Shown one piece after another: positions 8,661 through 16,673 of a DNA stretch of 25,868 nt. The DNA is from Proteobacteria bacterium UBA664. GTDB lineage: Bacteria; Pseudomonadota; Gammaproteobacteria; UBA7966. How positions within the stretch are numbered: position 1 is the stretch's first letter; each line of letters begins with the position of its first letter. The position numbers and the translations under genes are program-made. Below the pieces are notes generated by a model. The model was not told the DNA's origin, made no database searches, and worked only from the letters and a program-made list of their open reading frames with translations. The stretch covers positions 1 through 25,868 of the forward strand of contig DBNU01000197.1 of the NCBI GenBank assembly GCA_002299125.1, given 5' to 3'.

Positions 8661-8927
8661 TCAGACCACGGAGCGTACACCCCCGACCGGCCGCCCTTCC
8701 GGGCAAACGCCCAGGGCGTCATCGCAGTTGACCTGGACGCATTCCCGCGCGGCGCATTCGCAGTCGGCTCCGCCCCCACAGCGGCATCCGGAATACGGGC
8801 ACAGAACTTGTATCGGAGTATTGCACACCCTTAGCAGATGCCGGACGGCGCATGACTCCCCGCAGCAGGAGAATCGGGTTGCCTGCCTCAGTACCCGGCG
8901 CGGTTGCTGGGGTGCGAGAGCCACCAC
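8661..8927 (-). CDS. Candidate cysteine-rich small ORF (uncertain)
   Basis: In the 340-bp gap between the two divergent c-di-GMP genes (8512-8851) one minus-strand frame is strikingly rich in cysteine: about a dozen Cys in some 50 residues, in close-set patterns such as SCCGESC, CPYSGCRCG, DCECAARECV, NCDD and GVCPEG, ending in a stop at 8661. The frame opens with a GTG at 8927 and overlaps the first residues of the neighbouring GGDEF gene only if that gene starts at 8852 rather than at the ATG at 8939. No convincing ribosome site is seen before the GTG or before an internal GTG at the Cys-rich part. If real it would be a small metal- or cluster-binding protein. It could equally be a chance frame or a gene remnant. 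I know no family match. Confidence 0.3.
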   Translation of the reverse strand: MVALAPQQPRRVLRQATRFSCCGESCAVRHLLRVCNTPIQVLCPYSGCRCGGGADCECAARECVQVNCDDALGVCPEGRPVGGVRSVV

Positions 8928-10042
8928 CCACTCAGTTCATGTTGCCGCTCTGCGAGGTCACAGAGCAGCAATCTCTGGCTCAGGAGCCGCGCCTGCGCCG
9001 GTTGCTCGCGGTGGCGCGCCAGAACGAGCGGACCTGGCGTCGCTTTCAGGCCTTCCAGGTCGCGCTCATGGACAGCGAGGATCTCGACTGTCTGGGTCGC
9101 ACGCTGGAACATCACGCCGTGCGCCACTTCGATTGGTCCGCAGTCACCCTGCATCTGGTGGCGCAGGCGGATCCGGGCGCCATCGCCAGTATCCGTGCGC
9201 GCCACCCTGCCCTCGCCTGGCTACCGCCGGAGCACGGTCTCGGGCAGATCTGGCCCCACCATCCGCTCCCGCGCCTCGAGCCGTGGGATCTGTCACGCCA
9301 TTCCCGCTGGCTGCCGCGAGCGTCAGGAAACGGTGTCGGTTCGCTGGCACTGGTGCCATTGCTCCGACGCGGTCAGTGGCAGGGCACGCTCGCCATCGGT
9401 GCACGTTCCACCGGTCGTTTCCGTCCGGGCATGGCGACGGATTTCCTGGAGGCACTCGGTGCCACCCTGGCGGCCTGCGTCGATGCGGCGCGCACGCGCG
9501 AGTTGCTCCGCCGCATGGGCCACACGGATGCGTTGACCGGGGTAGCGAACCGCCGACTCTTCGATCGCCGCCTGGCCGAGGAAGTGGTGACGGCCGCGCG
9601 CCATCAGTCCACGCTCGGTTGCCTGCTCCTCGACCTCGACCACTTCAAGTCCATCAACGACCGCTTTGGCCACCCGGCGGGAGACGTCGTGCTTTGCGAG
9701 ATCGGTGCCCGGCTGACGGCCGCCCTCGACGGGGACGCGCTGCTTGCCCGCTACGGCGGCGAGGAATTTGCCGTACTGGTGCCGGGGAGCGATCGTGCCG
9801 CATTGCTCCGGCTGGCGGAGCGGATCCGGGTCGCCGTCGCTGCCCGGCCGGTACTGCTGGAGGCAGGGCCGGTCGCGGTCACGACCTCGGTCGGCGCGGC
9901 CCTGCTGCCGTCGCACGCGGCACGTGGACTGCTCATTGGTGAACTCGGCGAACTCGGCGGTCGGCTCCTCGCCCGCGCCGACGCGGCCCTCTACGCCGCC
10001 AAGCGCAACGGGCGCAATCGCGTGGAGCTGGCTGAGGCCTAG
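8852..10042 (+). CDS. Diguanylate cyclase with N-terminal DUF484/GAF-like domain
   Basis: A 396-aa protein predicted to make c-di-GMP from two GTP. Residues about 35-210 resemble the DUF484/GAF-like sensor fold: a helical lead (LLAVARQNERTWRRFQAFQ, then DSEDLDCLGRTLEHHAV) followed by FDWSAVTLHLV and a strand pair GSLALVPLLRRGQWQGTLAIG. The C-terminal GGDEF domain has DALTGVANRR, DLDHFKSINDRFGH and the active-site GGEEF at 302-306. The usual RxxD inhibitory site before it is not recognisable. No transmembrane segment or signal peptide is seen. The start is uncertain: the ATG at 8852 has a weak ribosome site, and the ATG at 8939 would give a 367-aa protein that still contains the whole sensor domain. 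It is divergent from the EAL-CBS-GGDEF gene. Confidence 0.92.
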   Translation: MTPRSRRIGLPASVPGAVAGVREPPPTQFMLPLCEVTEQQSLAQEPRLRRLLAVARQNERTWRRFQAFQVALMDSEDLDCLGRTLEHHAVRHFDWSAVTLHLVAQADPGAIASIRARHPALAWLPPEHGLGQIWPHHPLPRLEPWDLSRHSRWLPRASGNGVGSLALVPLLRRGQWQGTLAIGARSTGRFRPGMATDFLEALGATLAACVDAARTRELLRRMGHTDALTGVANRRLFDRRLAEEVVTAARHQSTLGCLLLDLDHFKSINDRFGHPAGDVVLCEIGARLTAALDGDALLARYGGEEFAVLVPGSDRAALLRLAERIRVAVAARPVLLEAGPVAVTTSVGAALLPSHAARGLLIGELGELGGRLLARADAALYAAKRNGRNRVELAEA

Positions 10043-10162
10043 ACCGGCGCGGGTGGATACCCGGGCAATCGGGTTTGACCGACGGCAAGCACGTCACACA
10101 GGGACTTGCCGCAGGCGGCCCACTCGGGCGCAATGCTCCCGCACCCCCATCCCCGGTGATAC

Positions 10163-10876
10163 ATGCTCTTCTGGATCCTCGTCGGCCTCGCGCTCGTGTG
10201 TGTTTTCCTGCCCCGCCTACTCCGGCTGGACCCCAGCGGGCGGCGGCGTCTGGCCTGGATGCTGGCCGGCCTCGCGCTTATCCTCGTGCTCGTTTATGCG
10301 CGGCAGCTCGGTCTCGCAGCGGCGCTGGCGGCCCTGCTCGCATTGCTGCCGCGGGTCCTGCAGTTCGTCGGCCTTGCGGGCTGGCTTTCGCGCCTGCTCG
10401 GGATCGATATTCGCAAATCCGTGCTCGAAACCGTGTTGCGATCGACCCTCATCGAGCTGCAACTCGATCTACAGGGCGGACCGCTGGGCGGGCGGGTACG
10501 TGCCGGTCCTTTTGCCGGACGCAGCCTCGCCGACCTCGCTGAGGCCGAACTCGCCGAGCTCCGCCGGCAACTGCTGTCAGAGGACCCCAAGGGCCGCTAT
10601 TTGCTCGATGCCTGGACCTGGCACCGCCGCCAGGGCAGCAGACGTCCCGATTCGACCGACGGCTCGGGTGCCCGCGGCAGCGCGCCCGGGCGTGGGCGCC
10701 TGACGGAAGCGGAGGCGCTGGCCATCCTGGGGCTGGAAGCCGGAGCCACGAAAGAGCAGGTGGTCGATGCCCACCGCCGACTGGTGCAGCGGCTGCACCC
10801 GGATCGCGGCGGCAGCGACTACCTCGCGAGTCTGCTCAACGATGCCCGCAAGGTGCTGGTGGACTCTCGCTCCTGA
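10163..10876 (+). CDS. Membrane-anchored J-domain (DnaJ/TIM14-like) protein
   Basis: A 237-aa type III J-protein. The N-terminus is hydrophobic (MLFWILVGLALVCVFLPRLL, then LAWMLAGLALILVLVYARQLG and LAAALAALLALLP), predicting two or three membrane spans. A middle soluble segment carries GPLGGRVRAGPFAGRSLADL, followed by a low-complexity Arg/Ser/Gly linker. The C-terminal J domain (about 175-237) has ALAILGLEAGATKEQVVDAH and the HPD signature at 212-214 in RLHPDRGG, then YLASLLNDARKVLV. J domains stimulate DnaK-type Hsp70 ATPases, so this protein would recruit DnaK to the inner membrane. The C-terminal, short J domain after membrane spans resembles the TIM14/Pam18 arrangement. Client proteins cannot be deduced. 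A GGTGAT lies shortly before the ATG. It follows the GGDEF gene by 120 bp on the same strand. Confidence 0.88.
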   Translation: MLFWILVGLALVCVFLPRLLRLDPSGRRRLAWMLAGLALILVLVYARQLGLAAALAALLALLPRVLQFVGLAGWLSRLLGIDIRKSVLETVLRSTLIELQLDLQGGPLGGRVRAGPFAGRSLADLAEAELAELRRQLLSEDPKGRYLLDAWTWHRRQGSRRPDSTDGSGARGSAPGRGRLTEAEALAILGLEAGATKEQVVDAHRRLVQRLHPDRGGSDYLASLLNDARKVLVDSRS

Positions 10877-10924
10877 GACGTGCCAAAGCGCCTGTACCCC
10901 CATCAACGGGGCAGCCCGGCAATC

Positions 10925-10946
10925 CCCCGACCCGCGCGGGTCGGGG
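10925..10946. terminator. Perfect 22-bp palindrome between convergent genes
   Basis: Eleven bases from 10925 to 10935 (CCCCGACCCGC) are followed directly by their exact reverse complement at 10936-10946. It lies in the 82-bp gap between the convergent J-domain and glycerate kinase genes. A very GC-rich hairpin could form in both transcripts, suggesting a bidirectional terminator; there is no T-run after it on either strand. A protein-binding palindrome is the alternative. Confidence 0.5.
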
Positions 10947-10958
10947 ATCGCCACCGCC

Positions 10959-12122
10959 TCAGCGACGAGCGCGTGTGACCACCCGTGGCCCGAGTGCAAG
11001 CAAGCGCGCCACACGCTCACCGGCGGCCTCGAGATAGGCCGGGGCGCGGGCGAAGGCCTCTTCCAGACCCATGGGGCGGGCAACCGCCGCCTCGATGGCA
11101 TCGATGCCGTGGGCGAATACCACCCGCGCATCGTCGGCGAGTCCGCCACCGATGCCGATGACCGGGATCCCGTGCAGGGCCGCGAGTTGACCGACCCCTG
11201 CCGGTGCCTTGCCATAGGGCGTCTGGGAATCCAGTCGGCCCTCGCCCGTGATCACCAGCCGGGCACCCTTCAAGTGGCGTTCCAGGCGCGTTGCCTCGAT
11301 CACGATGTCCACGCCGCGCCTGAGCTCCGCCCCGCAGAAGGCCACCAGCCCACCACCGAGGCCACCGGCCGCGCCGGCCCCGGGCAGGCGCTCGATGGCG
11401 ACGCCGAGCTCCGCTTTCACGACCCGACCGAACTGCTTCAGACCGGCATCGAGCGTGGCCACCATGGCCGCATCGGCACCCTTCTGCGGACCGAACACCT
11501 GGGCGGCACCACGGCGACCACTGAGCGGATTGTCGACATCGCAGGCCACGGTGACCGTGACCTTCGCCAGTTCGGGCAGTAGGCCCGAGGTGTCGATACG
11601 CGCGATATCCGCGAGATCGCCGCCGGACAACGGCCCCTTGATGAGGCTGCCGTCGGCACGCAGGAAGCGCACCCCGAGGGCCTGTGCCATGCCGCAACCG
11701 CCATCATTGGTCGCAGAGCCACCGAGACCGATGATGAGTCGGCGTGCACCGCGGCGCAGTGCATCCCGCATGAGCTCGCCGGTACCGAAGGTGCTGGTCT
11801 GCAGCGGATTGCGCTCCTCGCGTGCCACCAGCGGCAGACCTGAGGCCTCGGCCATCTCGATGACGGCCGTACGACCATCACCCAGCAGACCGTAGCGTGC
11901 CTTCACCGGCTGCCCCAGGGGGCCACTCACGCTGCGACGCACGAACTGCCCCGCGGTGGCATCCACCAGCGCCTGCACCGTCCCTTCGCCCCCATCGGCC
12001 ATCGGCACCTTCACGATACGCGCCTTGGGGAAGACCTTGAGCCAGCCGCGCTCGATGGCGCTGGCGACCTGGAGGGCGGTGAGGCTTTCCTTGAACGAAT
12101 CGGGGGCGATGACGACCTTCAT
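10959..12122 (-). CDS. garK: Glycerate kinase (GarK/GlxK family)
   Basis: A 387-aa cytoplasmic kinase that phosphorylates glycerate with ATP, feeding glyoxylate/glycerate-derived carbon into lower glycolysis; E. coli GarK and GlxK form 2-phosphoglycerate. It matches E. coli GarK (381 aa) end to end: MKVVIAPDSFKESLTA at the N-terminus, VPMADGGEGTV, EMAEASGL, GTGELMRDAL, IIGLGGSATNDGG, VACDVDNPLSG, FGPQKGAD, LPGAGAAGGLGGG, LVITGEGRLDSQTPYGKAP and PVIGIGGGLADD. The ATG at 12122 is chosen because it begins at the conserved N-terminus; the open frame upstream overlaps lhr and is unrelated. The gene follows lhr by 65 bp on the same strand and could be its second cistron. The choice between the garK and glxK names is arbitrary, since no glyoxylate or galactarate genes are in view. 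Confidence 0.94.
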   Translation of the reverse strand: MKVVIAPDSFKESLTALQVASAIERGWLKVFPKARIVKVPMADGGEGTVQALVDATAGQFVRRSVSGPLGQPVKARYGLLGDGRTAVIEMAEASGLPLVAREERNPLQTSTFGTGELMRDALRRGARRLIIGLGGSATNDGGCGMAQALGVRFLRADGSLIKGPLSGGDLADIARIDTSGLLPELAKVTVTVACDVDNPLSGRRGAAQVFGPQKGADAAMVATLDAGLKQFGRVVKAELGVAIERLPGAGAAGGLGGGLVAFCGAELRRGVDIVIEATRLERHLKGARLVITGEGRLDSQTPYGKAPAGVGQLAALHGIPVIGIGGGLADDARVVFAHGIDAIEAAVARPMGLEEAFARAPAYLEAAGERVARLLALGPRVVTRARR

Positions 12123-12187
12123 GTGATGCGGGCTCCGGGTCCTCGGTGCGTTGCGGGAGGCTGGTGACGCCCCCGAGGCCCGGCATG

Positions 12188-15100
12188 TTAAGGGAAGCGG
12201 CTCACCTTTGCCTGCGCGCGCGGGGGACGCAGTGACGACGGCCGCTTTTCGGCGCCAGTGTCCGGGCGGGCTGTCTGCGCGGCAAACAGACCGCAGACAC
12301 TGATCGGGTCGCGCGGATCCAGTGGGGGTGGCGAGCGTGGGGCACGCGCGCAATCGCGCAGCAGCATGAGCGCCTCCGGCAGCGCGTACTGCTCACCGAC
12401 GAATCCCTGCACGAAGCGCCCCCCGCGTACCTCGCCACGCGCCTCCATACGGCGCAGGACCACCTGGAGTTCACGCCATGGCGGTGCCAGCACTTCGCGG
12501 GCCAGCACCCGCGGAAAGAGCACACCCCAGCGTGCCAGCAAGCGCCTGGCCATTGCTGCGGTCGGGCCCAGCGGATCTTCATCGCCAGCCATGGGCAAGG
12601 CAGCAGAGGACACTGCTGCGTGCCAGCGGCCGCCACTACCGAGCGTGGTCAGTGTCCAGGTGCGTGGGCCGGCAGCGAGTGAACGCAAACCGGCGAAGCC
12701 ATCGGCTGCAGCCAATCCCCGCGCGACACACTCGGCGAGCGCGGAGGCCAGACGCTCGAGTGGCCAGCCGGTCAGCGCCGTGAGTTCGTCGATGAAGCTC
12801 GCGCCGGCGCGCAACAGACAGGCATGCAATTGCGCGGCATCCGGTCGCAGCGAGGTGACATCGACCGGGGGAGCCAGGTGCCAGAGCATGCGCTCGGTGC
12901 GGGTAAACCAGGCCACGGGCATGAGCCGCACTGCCACCTGTGCGTCACTCGCCGCCCCGCGCGCCCGTTGCCAGCAACACTGTCCGGTATGACTGAGTTC
13001 ATCCAGCCAGCCGCTCGTGTAGTCGGCCACCCGCGCCGGGAGGATGACTGACTCCCAGGCACTGGCCGGGGCCACCCAGCCAGACAACTGCGTGAGCGTG
13101 GCGACCAGGCCTTCGCGGCCACTGCGGTCACCCGCCAGCGCCTGCCAGCGACAGAGAAAATCCAGCAGCACCGCCGGCGCCACCGGCCGTACCTCGGCCC
13201 GCAGGCGATCAAGCGTGCCGCGCTGGATGCGCGCGAGCAAGCGGCGGTCACACCATTGTTCCGTGGTCGCGGCGAGGCAGAAGTGACCGCGCAAGACCTG
13301 ACCCGCGCACTCGAGCTGCGCCAACGTCGCCGCGATCTCGGCCTCATCGAGACCCAGAGCTGAGGCAAGCCCGGCAACCGTGACCGGCCCCATGACGGCG
13401 AGCCGATCGTTGAGCAGCGTTGCGCAGGCTTCTGCACGATCGAGTGGCGGCGGCAAGGCACCGCCTGCAGCAACGCGTTCAGCCAGGACTCTGGGCAGCG
13501 GCCAGTCGGCCGCAAAGGCCGCCGCCAGCTCGAACCAGCGCTCGACCGCAACCCACAGCACCAGCCCCGGTTGAGCTTCGACCCGCCGAGCCTCGATCCG
13601 AATGGCCCGACCCTCGAGTGCCAGCTCCTCCATCCACGCACTCCAGCCCGAGTCCTGCACCTCCAGATCGGTGAAAACGCCACACAGATGCAGCGCCTCA
13701 TGCAATTCGACCGTTGTATCGGCCCGCGGCCAGACCTCATCACAGACGCGTGCGATCGCGGCATCGTCCAAGTGCGCGTAGTCGCGTGCCGTACGCGGAT
13801 CGACGAAGCGCCGCGTATGCACGGCGAGCGTGCGCCGTTCCTCGAGCGGGGCATCGTCGAGAAAGGCGTAGGGACGCGCGCTCAGGATCTCTGCTGCCAA
13901 TGGTGAGGGCTCGGGCAGATCACGCTCGCTGAGCGTGAGTTCACCGCTACGCACGGCGCGGATGAGCGCCTCGAAGCGTGGGAAATCCATGGCCTCGGTG
14001 AGGCAATCATGGATCGTCTGCTGCACGAGTGGGTGTTCCGGCACCACCCTGGGCCCGCTGAGATTCTCCAGGCAGGCGAGCTGATCGGGAAAGACGGCGG
14101 CAACCAGGTCTTCGGCCCGCATGCGCTGGATCCGCGGCGCGACCCGCTGTCCGCCCTGGCGGCGCGGCAGTGCCAGAGCGCATACCGCATTCCAACGCCA
14201 GCGGGTGGCGAACAGGGGCACATCGAGCAGGGCCTGCACCAGCACATCGCGCAGACTCGCAGGCTCAAGGAACTGCCAGATGGACGCGAGCGGAAAACTG
14301 TGCACCTCGGTCAGCGAGAGAATGACCGCATCCTCGGTCGCCGCCGCCTGCAACTCGAAGTTGAAGCTGCGGCAGAAGCGCTTGCGCAGGGCCAGCCCGA
14401 AGGCTCGATTCACCCGGCTGCCGTGCGGGCAGTGGATGACGAGCTGCATGCCGCCGGCCTCGTCGAAGAAGCGTTCCGCCAGCAGGGTATCGCCCGTGGG
14501 CAGATCGCCCAGCACGGCCAGTGCCGCCGCGTAGTAGTCGACCAGTTGCCGCGCCGCGGCCGTTCCCACGCCCGGTCGGGCACCGATACGCCGGGCCAGT
14601 GCCGCCAGTGCATCCTCCGCGAAGGGCCCGGGGCTGCTGCCAAGGGTCAGGACGATCTCCGTGCGCAGGCGCCAGACGGCCGCGGAGAGTTCTGGACTAC
14701 GGGCAGGTGCCTCACCGAACCAGAAGGGGATGCTGGGCGGCTGTCCGGCGGCATCCTCGACGAACACGACACCATCCACGGCCCGGGTCACGCGCCAGGC
14801 CGTGGCGCCGAGCTGGAAGACATCGCCGATGGAAGTGTCGATGGCGAAGTCTTCGTCCAGCGTGCCGATGAGGAGGTCCTCCGGCAGGGCCCGCACCTCC
14901 CACTGGGCCGTATCGGGAATGGCACCACCACTGGCGATGGCCATCAGCCTTGTGCCGCGCCGGGCTCGCAACTCATCGGCAGTCAGATCGTGAAAGATCC
15001 AACTGCCACGCCGGCCACGTCGCGTGGTGAAACCCTCCACCAGCATGCCGAGCACAGCGTCGAACTGCTCACGTGTGAGTTCATGATAAGGGTCGGCCGC

Positions 15101-16462
15101 GCGCATGCGCTGGAACAGGGCCGCCGCAGTCATGGGCTCGCAGGCAATGGCCGCCACGCACTGCTGCGCGAGCACATCGATGGGTGCCTGCGGGATCTCG
15201 ATGACATCGATCTCGGCAGCGTCGACGGCCGTGATGAGCGCGATGCATTCGGCGAGGTCGTCGCGCGAGAGCGGGAACAGACGCGCCTTGGACACCCCAG
15301 CCACGGCATGTCCGGCGCGGCCGGCGCGCTGCAGGAAGGCGCTCAACTGGCGGGTGGCACCGATCTGGCAGACGAGATCCACGTGGCCCACGTCGATCCC
15401 GAGCTCGAGTGACGCCGTGGCGACGACCGCACGCAGTGTCCCGTTCCTGAGCCCACACTCGGCTTCCAGACGCTGCTCACGCGCAAGACTGCCGTGATGG
15501 GCGGCCACCGCATCCGTCCCCATCCGCTCGGACAAGGCGTGCGCAATACGCTCCGCCTGACGGCGGGTGTTCACGAACACCAGCGTGGCCCGGTGATTCG
15601 CGATGAGCGACTCGAGCCGCGCGAAAACAGCATCCCAGCCCGCGCTCGACAGCACGGCTGCGAGCGCTTCAGCCGGCAACTCGATGGCGAGATCACGCGC
15701 CCGGACATGACCCAAATCGACGATCCGGCAGGGCCGGGGCTCACCATCGGGCCCGCGCCCGGCCAGCAAGCGCGCCATCGCCGTCAGCGGGCGCTGCGTG
15801 GCCGAGAGGCCGATGCGCACCGGTGGAACGGCGCAAAGGGCGTGCAGGCGCTCGAGCGAAAGGGCCAGGTGAGCACCGCGCTTGCTGCCTGCGGTAGCGT
15901 GCAGCTCATCGACGATCACGGTGTGGACCCCGGCCAGTGCCGCACGTCCCGAGTCACTCGTGAGCAGGATGTAGAGTGACTCGGGCGTCGTGACCAGCAG
16001 ATGAGGCGGCTGCCGGCGCATGGCCGCCCGCGCGCGCGCGGGCGTGTCACCCGTGCGCACGGCGATGCGGATCCCTGGATCAGGCGCACCCGCGCTCGCC
16101 GCGCGCGCGGCGAGCGCGGCGAGCGGCCGCTCCAGGCCTTGACGGATATCGTTGCCGAGCGCGCGCAGCGGCGACACGTACAGCACACTGGTGGTCGCTG
16201 GCAGCTCACCACGTCCGGCCTCGCGCACGAGGCGATCGATGGCAACCAGAAAGGCCGCGAGGGTCTTGCCCGAGCCGGTCGGGGCCGCCACCAGCACGTG
16301 CCCGGCGGGCGTCGCCCTGAGGGCTTGCCAAGCCTCGACCTGGCATGGGGTCGGATTGCCGTGCGTCGCCTGAAACCACTCCGCCACCCAGGCGTGGAAA
16401 CCCGCAAGTGCCGCCGGCAGCGGATGACTTGCTGCAGGTTCCAGCGGCAGGCTCAAGCTCAT
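12188..16462 (-). CDS. lhr: Large ATP-dependent helicase Lhr (long form)
   Basis: A superfamily 2 DNA helicase of about 1,424 aa, the long Lhr form (E. coli Lhr is 1,538 aa). Lhr proteins translocate 3'-5' on single-stranded DNA and unwind forks and RNA:DNA hybrids; they are linked to DNA repair, and uracil-DNA glycosylase activity has been reported for the E. coli C-terminal region. Counting from the more upstream ATG at 16474, the motifs are Walker A APTGSGKT at 64-71, DELH at 189-192, SATQ at 224-227, HHGSLAREQR near 326, TASLELGIDVGHVDLV near 353 and motif VI QRAGRAGH at 382-389. Then come the Lhr-core winged-helix and beta-barrel region and a long C-terminal extension. I prefer the ATG at 16462 because the upstream ATG lies inside a LexA-like box; neither has a clear ribosome site. 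Glycerate kinase follows 65 bp downstream. Confidence 0.93.
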   Translation of the reverse strand: MSLSLPLEPAASHPLPAALAGFHAWVAEWFQATHGNPTPCQVEAWQALRATPAGHVLVAAPTGSGKTLAAFLVAIDRLVREAGRGELPATTSVLYVSPLRALGNDIRQGLERPLAALAARAASAGAPDPGIRIAVRTGDTPARARAAMRRQPPHLLVTTPESLYILLTSDSGRAALAGVHTVIVDELHATAGSKRGAHLALSLERLHALCAVPPVRIGLSATQRPLTAMARLLAGRGPDGEPRPCRIVDLGHVRARDLAIELPAEALAAVLSSAGWDAVFARLESLIANHRATLVFVNTRRQAERIAHALSERMGTDAVAAHHGSLAREQRLEAECGLRNGTLRAVVATASLELGIDVGHVDLVCQIGATRQLSAFLQRAGRAGHAVAGVSKARLFPLSRDDLAECIALITAVDAAEIDVIEIPQAPIDVLAQQCVAAIACEPMTAAALFQRMRAADPYHELTREQFDAVLGMLVEGFTTRRGRRGSWIFHDLTADELRARRGTRLMAIASGGAIPDTAQWEVRALPEDLLIGTLDEDFAIDTSIGDVFQLGATAWRVTRAVDGVVFVEDAAGQPPSIPFWFGEAPARSPELSAAVWRLRTEIVLTLGSSPGPFAEDALAALARRIGARPGVGTAAARQLVDYYAAALAVLGDLPTGDTLLAERFFDEAGGMQLVIHCPHGSRVNRAFGLALRKRFCRSFNFELQAAATEDAVILSLTEVHSFPLASIWQFLEPASLRDVLVQALLDVPLFATRWRWNAVCALALPRRQGGQRVAPRIQRMRAEDLVAAVFPDQLACLENLSGPRVVPEHPLVQQTIHDCLTEAMDFPRFEALIRAVRSGELTLSERDLPEPSPLAAEILSARPYAFLDDAPLEERRTLAVHTRRFVDPRTARDYAHLDDAAIARVCDEVWPRADTTVELHEALHLCGVFTDLEVQDSGWSAWMEELALEGRAIRIEARRVEAQPGLVLWVAVERWFELAAAFAADWPLPRVLAERVAAGGALPPPLDRAEACATLLNDRLAVMGPVTVAGLASALGLDEAEIAATLAQLECAGQVLRGHFCLAATTEQWCDRRLLARIQRGTLDRLRAEVRPVAPAVLLDFLCRWQALAGDRSGREGLVATLTQLSGWVAPASAWESVILPARVADYTSGWLDELSHTGQCCWQRARGAASDAQVAVRLMPVAWFTRTERMLWHLAPPVDVTSLRPDAAQLHACLLRAGASFIDELTALTGWPLERLASALAECVARGLAAADGFAGLRSLAAGPRTWTLTTLGSGGRWHAAVSSAALPMAGDEDPLGPTAAMARRLLARWGVLFPRVLAREVLAPPWRELQVVLRRMEARGEVRGGRFVQGFVGEQYALPEALMLLRDCARAPRSPPPLDPRDPISVCGLFAAQTARPDTGAEKRPSSLRPPRAQAKVSRFP

Positions 16463-16473
16463 GGGGCATTGCA

Positions 16474-16493
16474 TACTGGAAGCCTATACAGTA
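16474..16493 (-). promoter_or_regulatory. LexA (SOS)-like operator at the lhr 5' end
   Basis: Read on the lhr strand the core is CTGTATAGGCTTCCAG, which has the CTG-N10-CAG form of the gammaproteobacterial LexA box, with flanking TA..TA that extends the symmetry. The inverted repeat is perfect over eight bases each side (GCATACTG at 16471-16478, CAGTATGC at 16488-16495). The left half matches CTGTAT; the right half has CCAG instead of ACAG. Its centre is about 21 bp upstream of the ATG at 16462, so bound LexA would block the lhr promoter or start region. This is a sequence match only; the cognate LexA of this organism is not in the window. Confidence 0.6.
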
Positions 16494-16673
16494 TGCCGGA
16501 GGAAACCCAGCCAATCGGCGTGCGTGCCCCGGTCGAGCGTAATCTGGCGACGACAAGGCCCGGCTCGCAGGCCAACCTTCTCTACGCGGTGTGCGGTGCG
16601 TGGGTGCAACCCCTCACGGTGGACACCGGGCAGGCGCTATCCTCCGTCCATCTCGTTCTCCCCGGAATCACCC

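Noticed and set aside
8728..9942. Plus-strand frame of 404 codons overlapping the GGDEF gene
   Set aside because: It is an alternative phase of the GGDEF gene with Arg/Pro/Gly-rich composition; the GGEEF domain is in the other frame.
10050..10063. CGGGT-GGAT-ACCCG dyad after the GGDEF gene
   Set aside because: Five-bp stem without a T-tract in GC-rich DNA; expected by chance.
14009..15412. Long plus-strand open frame (467 codons) opposite lhr
   Set aside because: It lies wholly inside the conserved lhr coding sequence; high GC at third codon positions creates long antisense frames.
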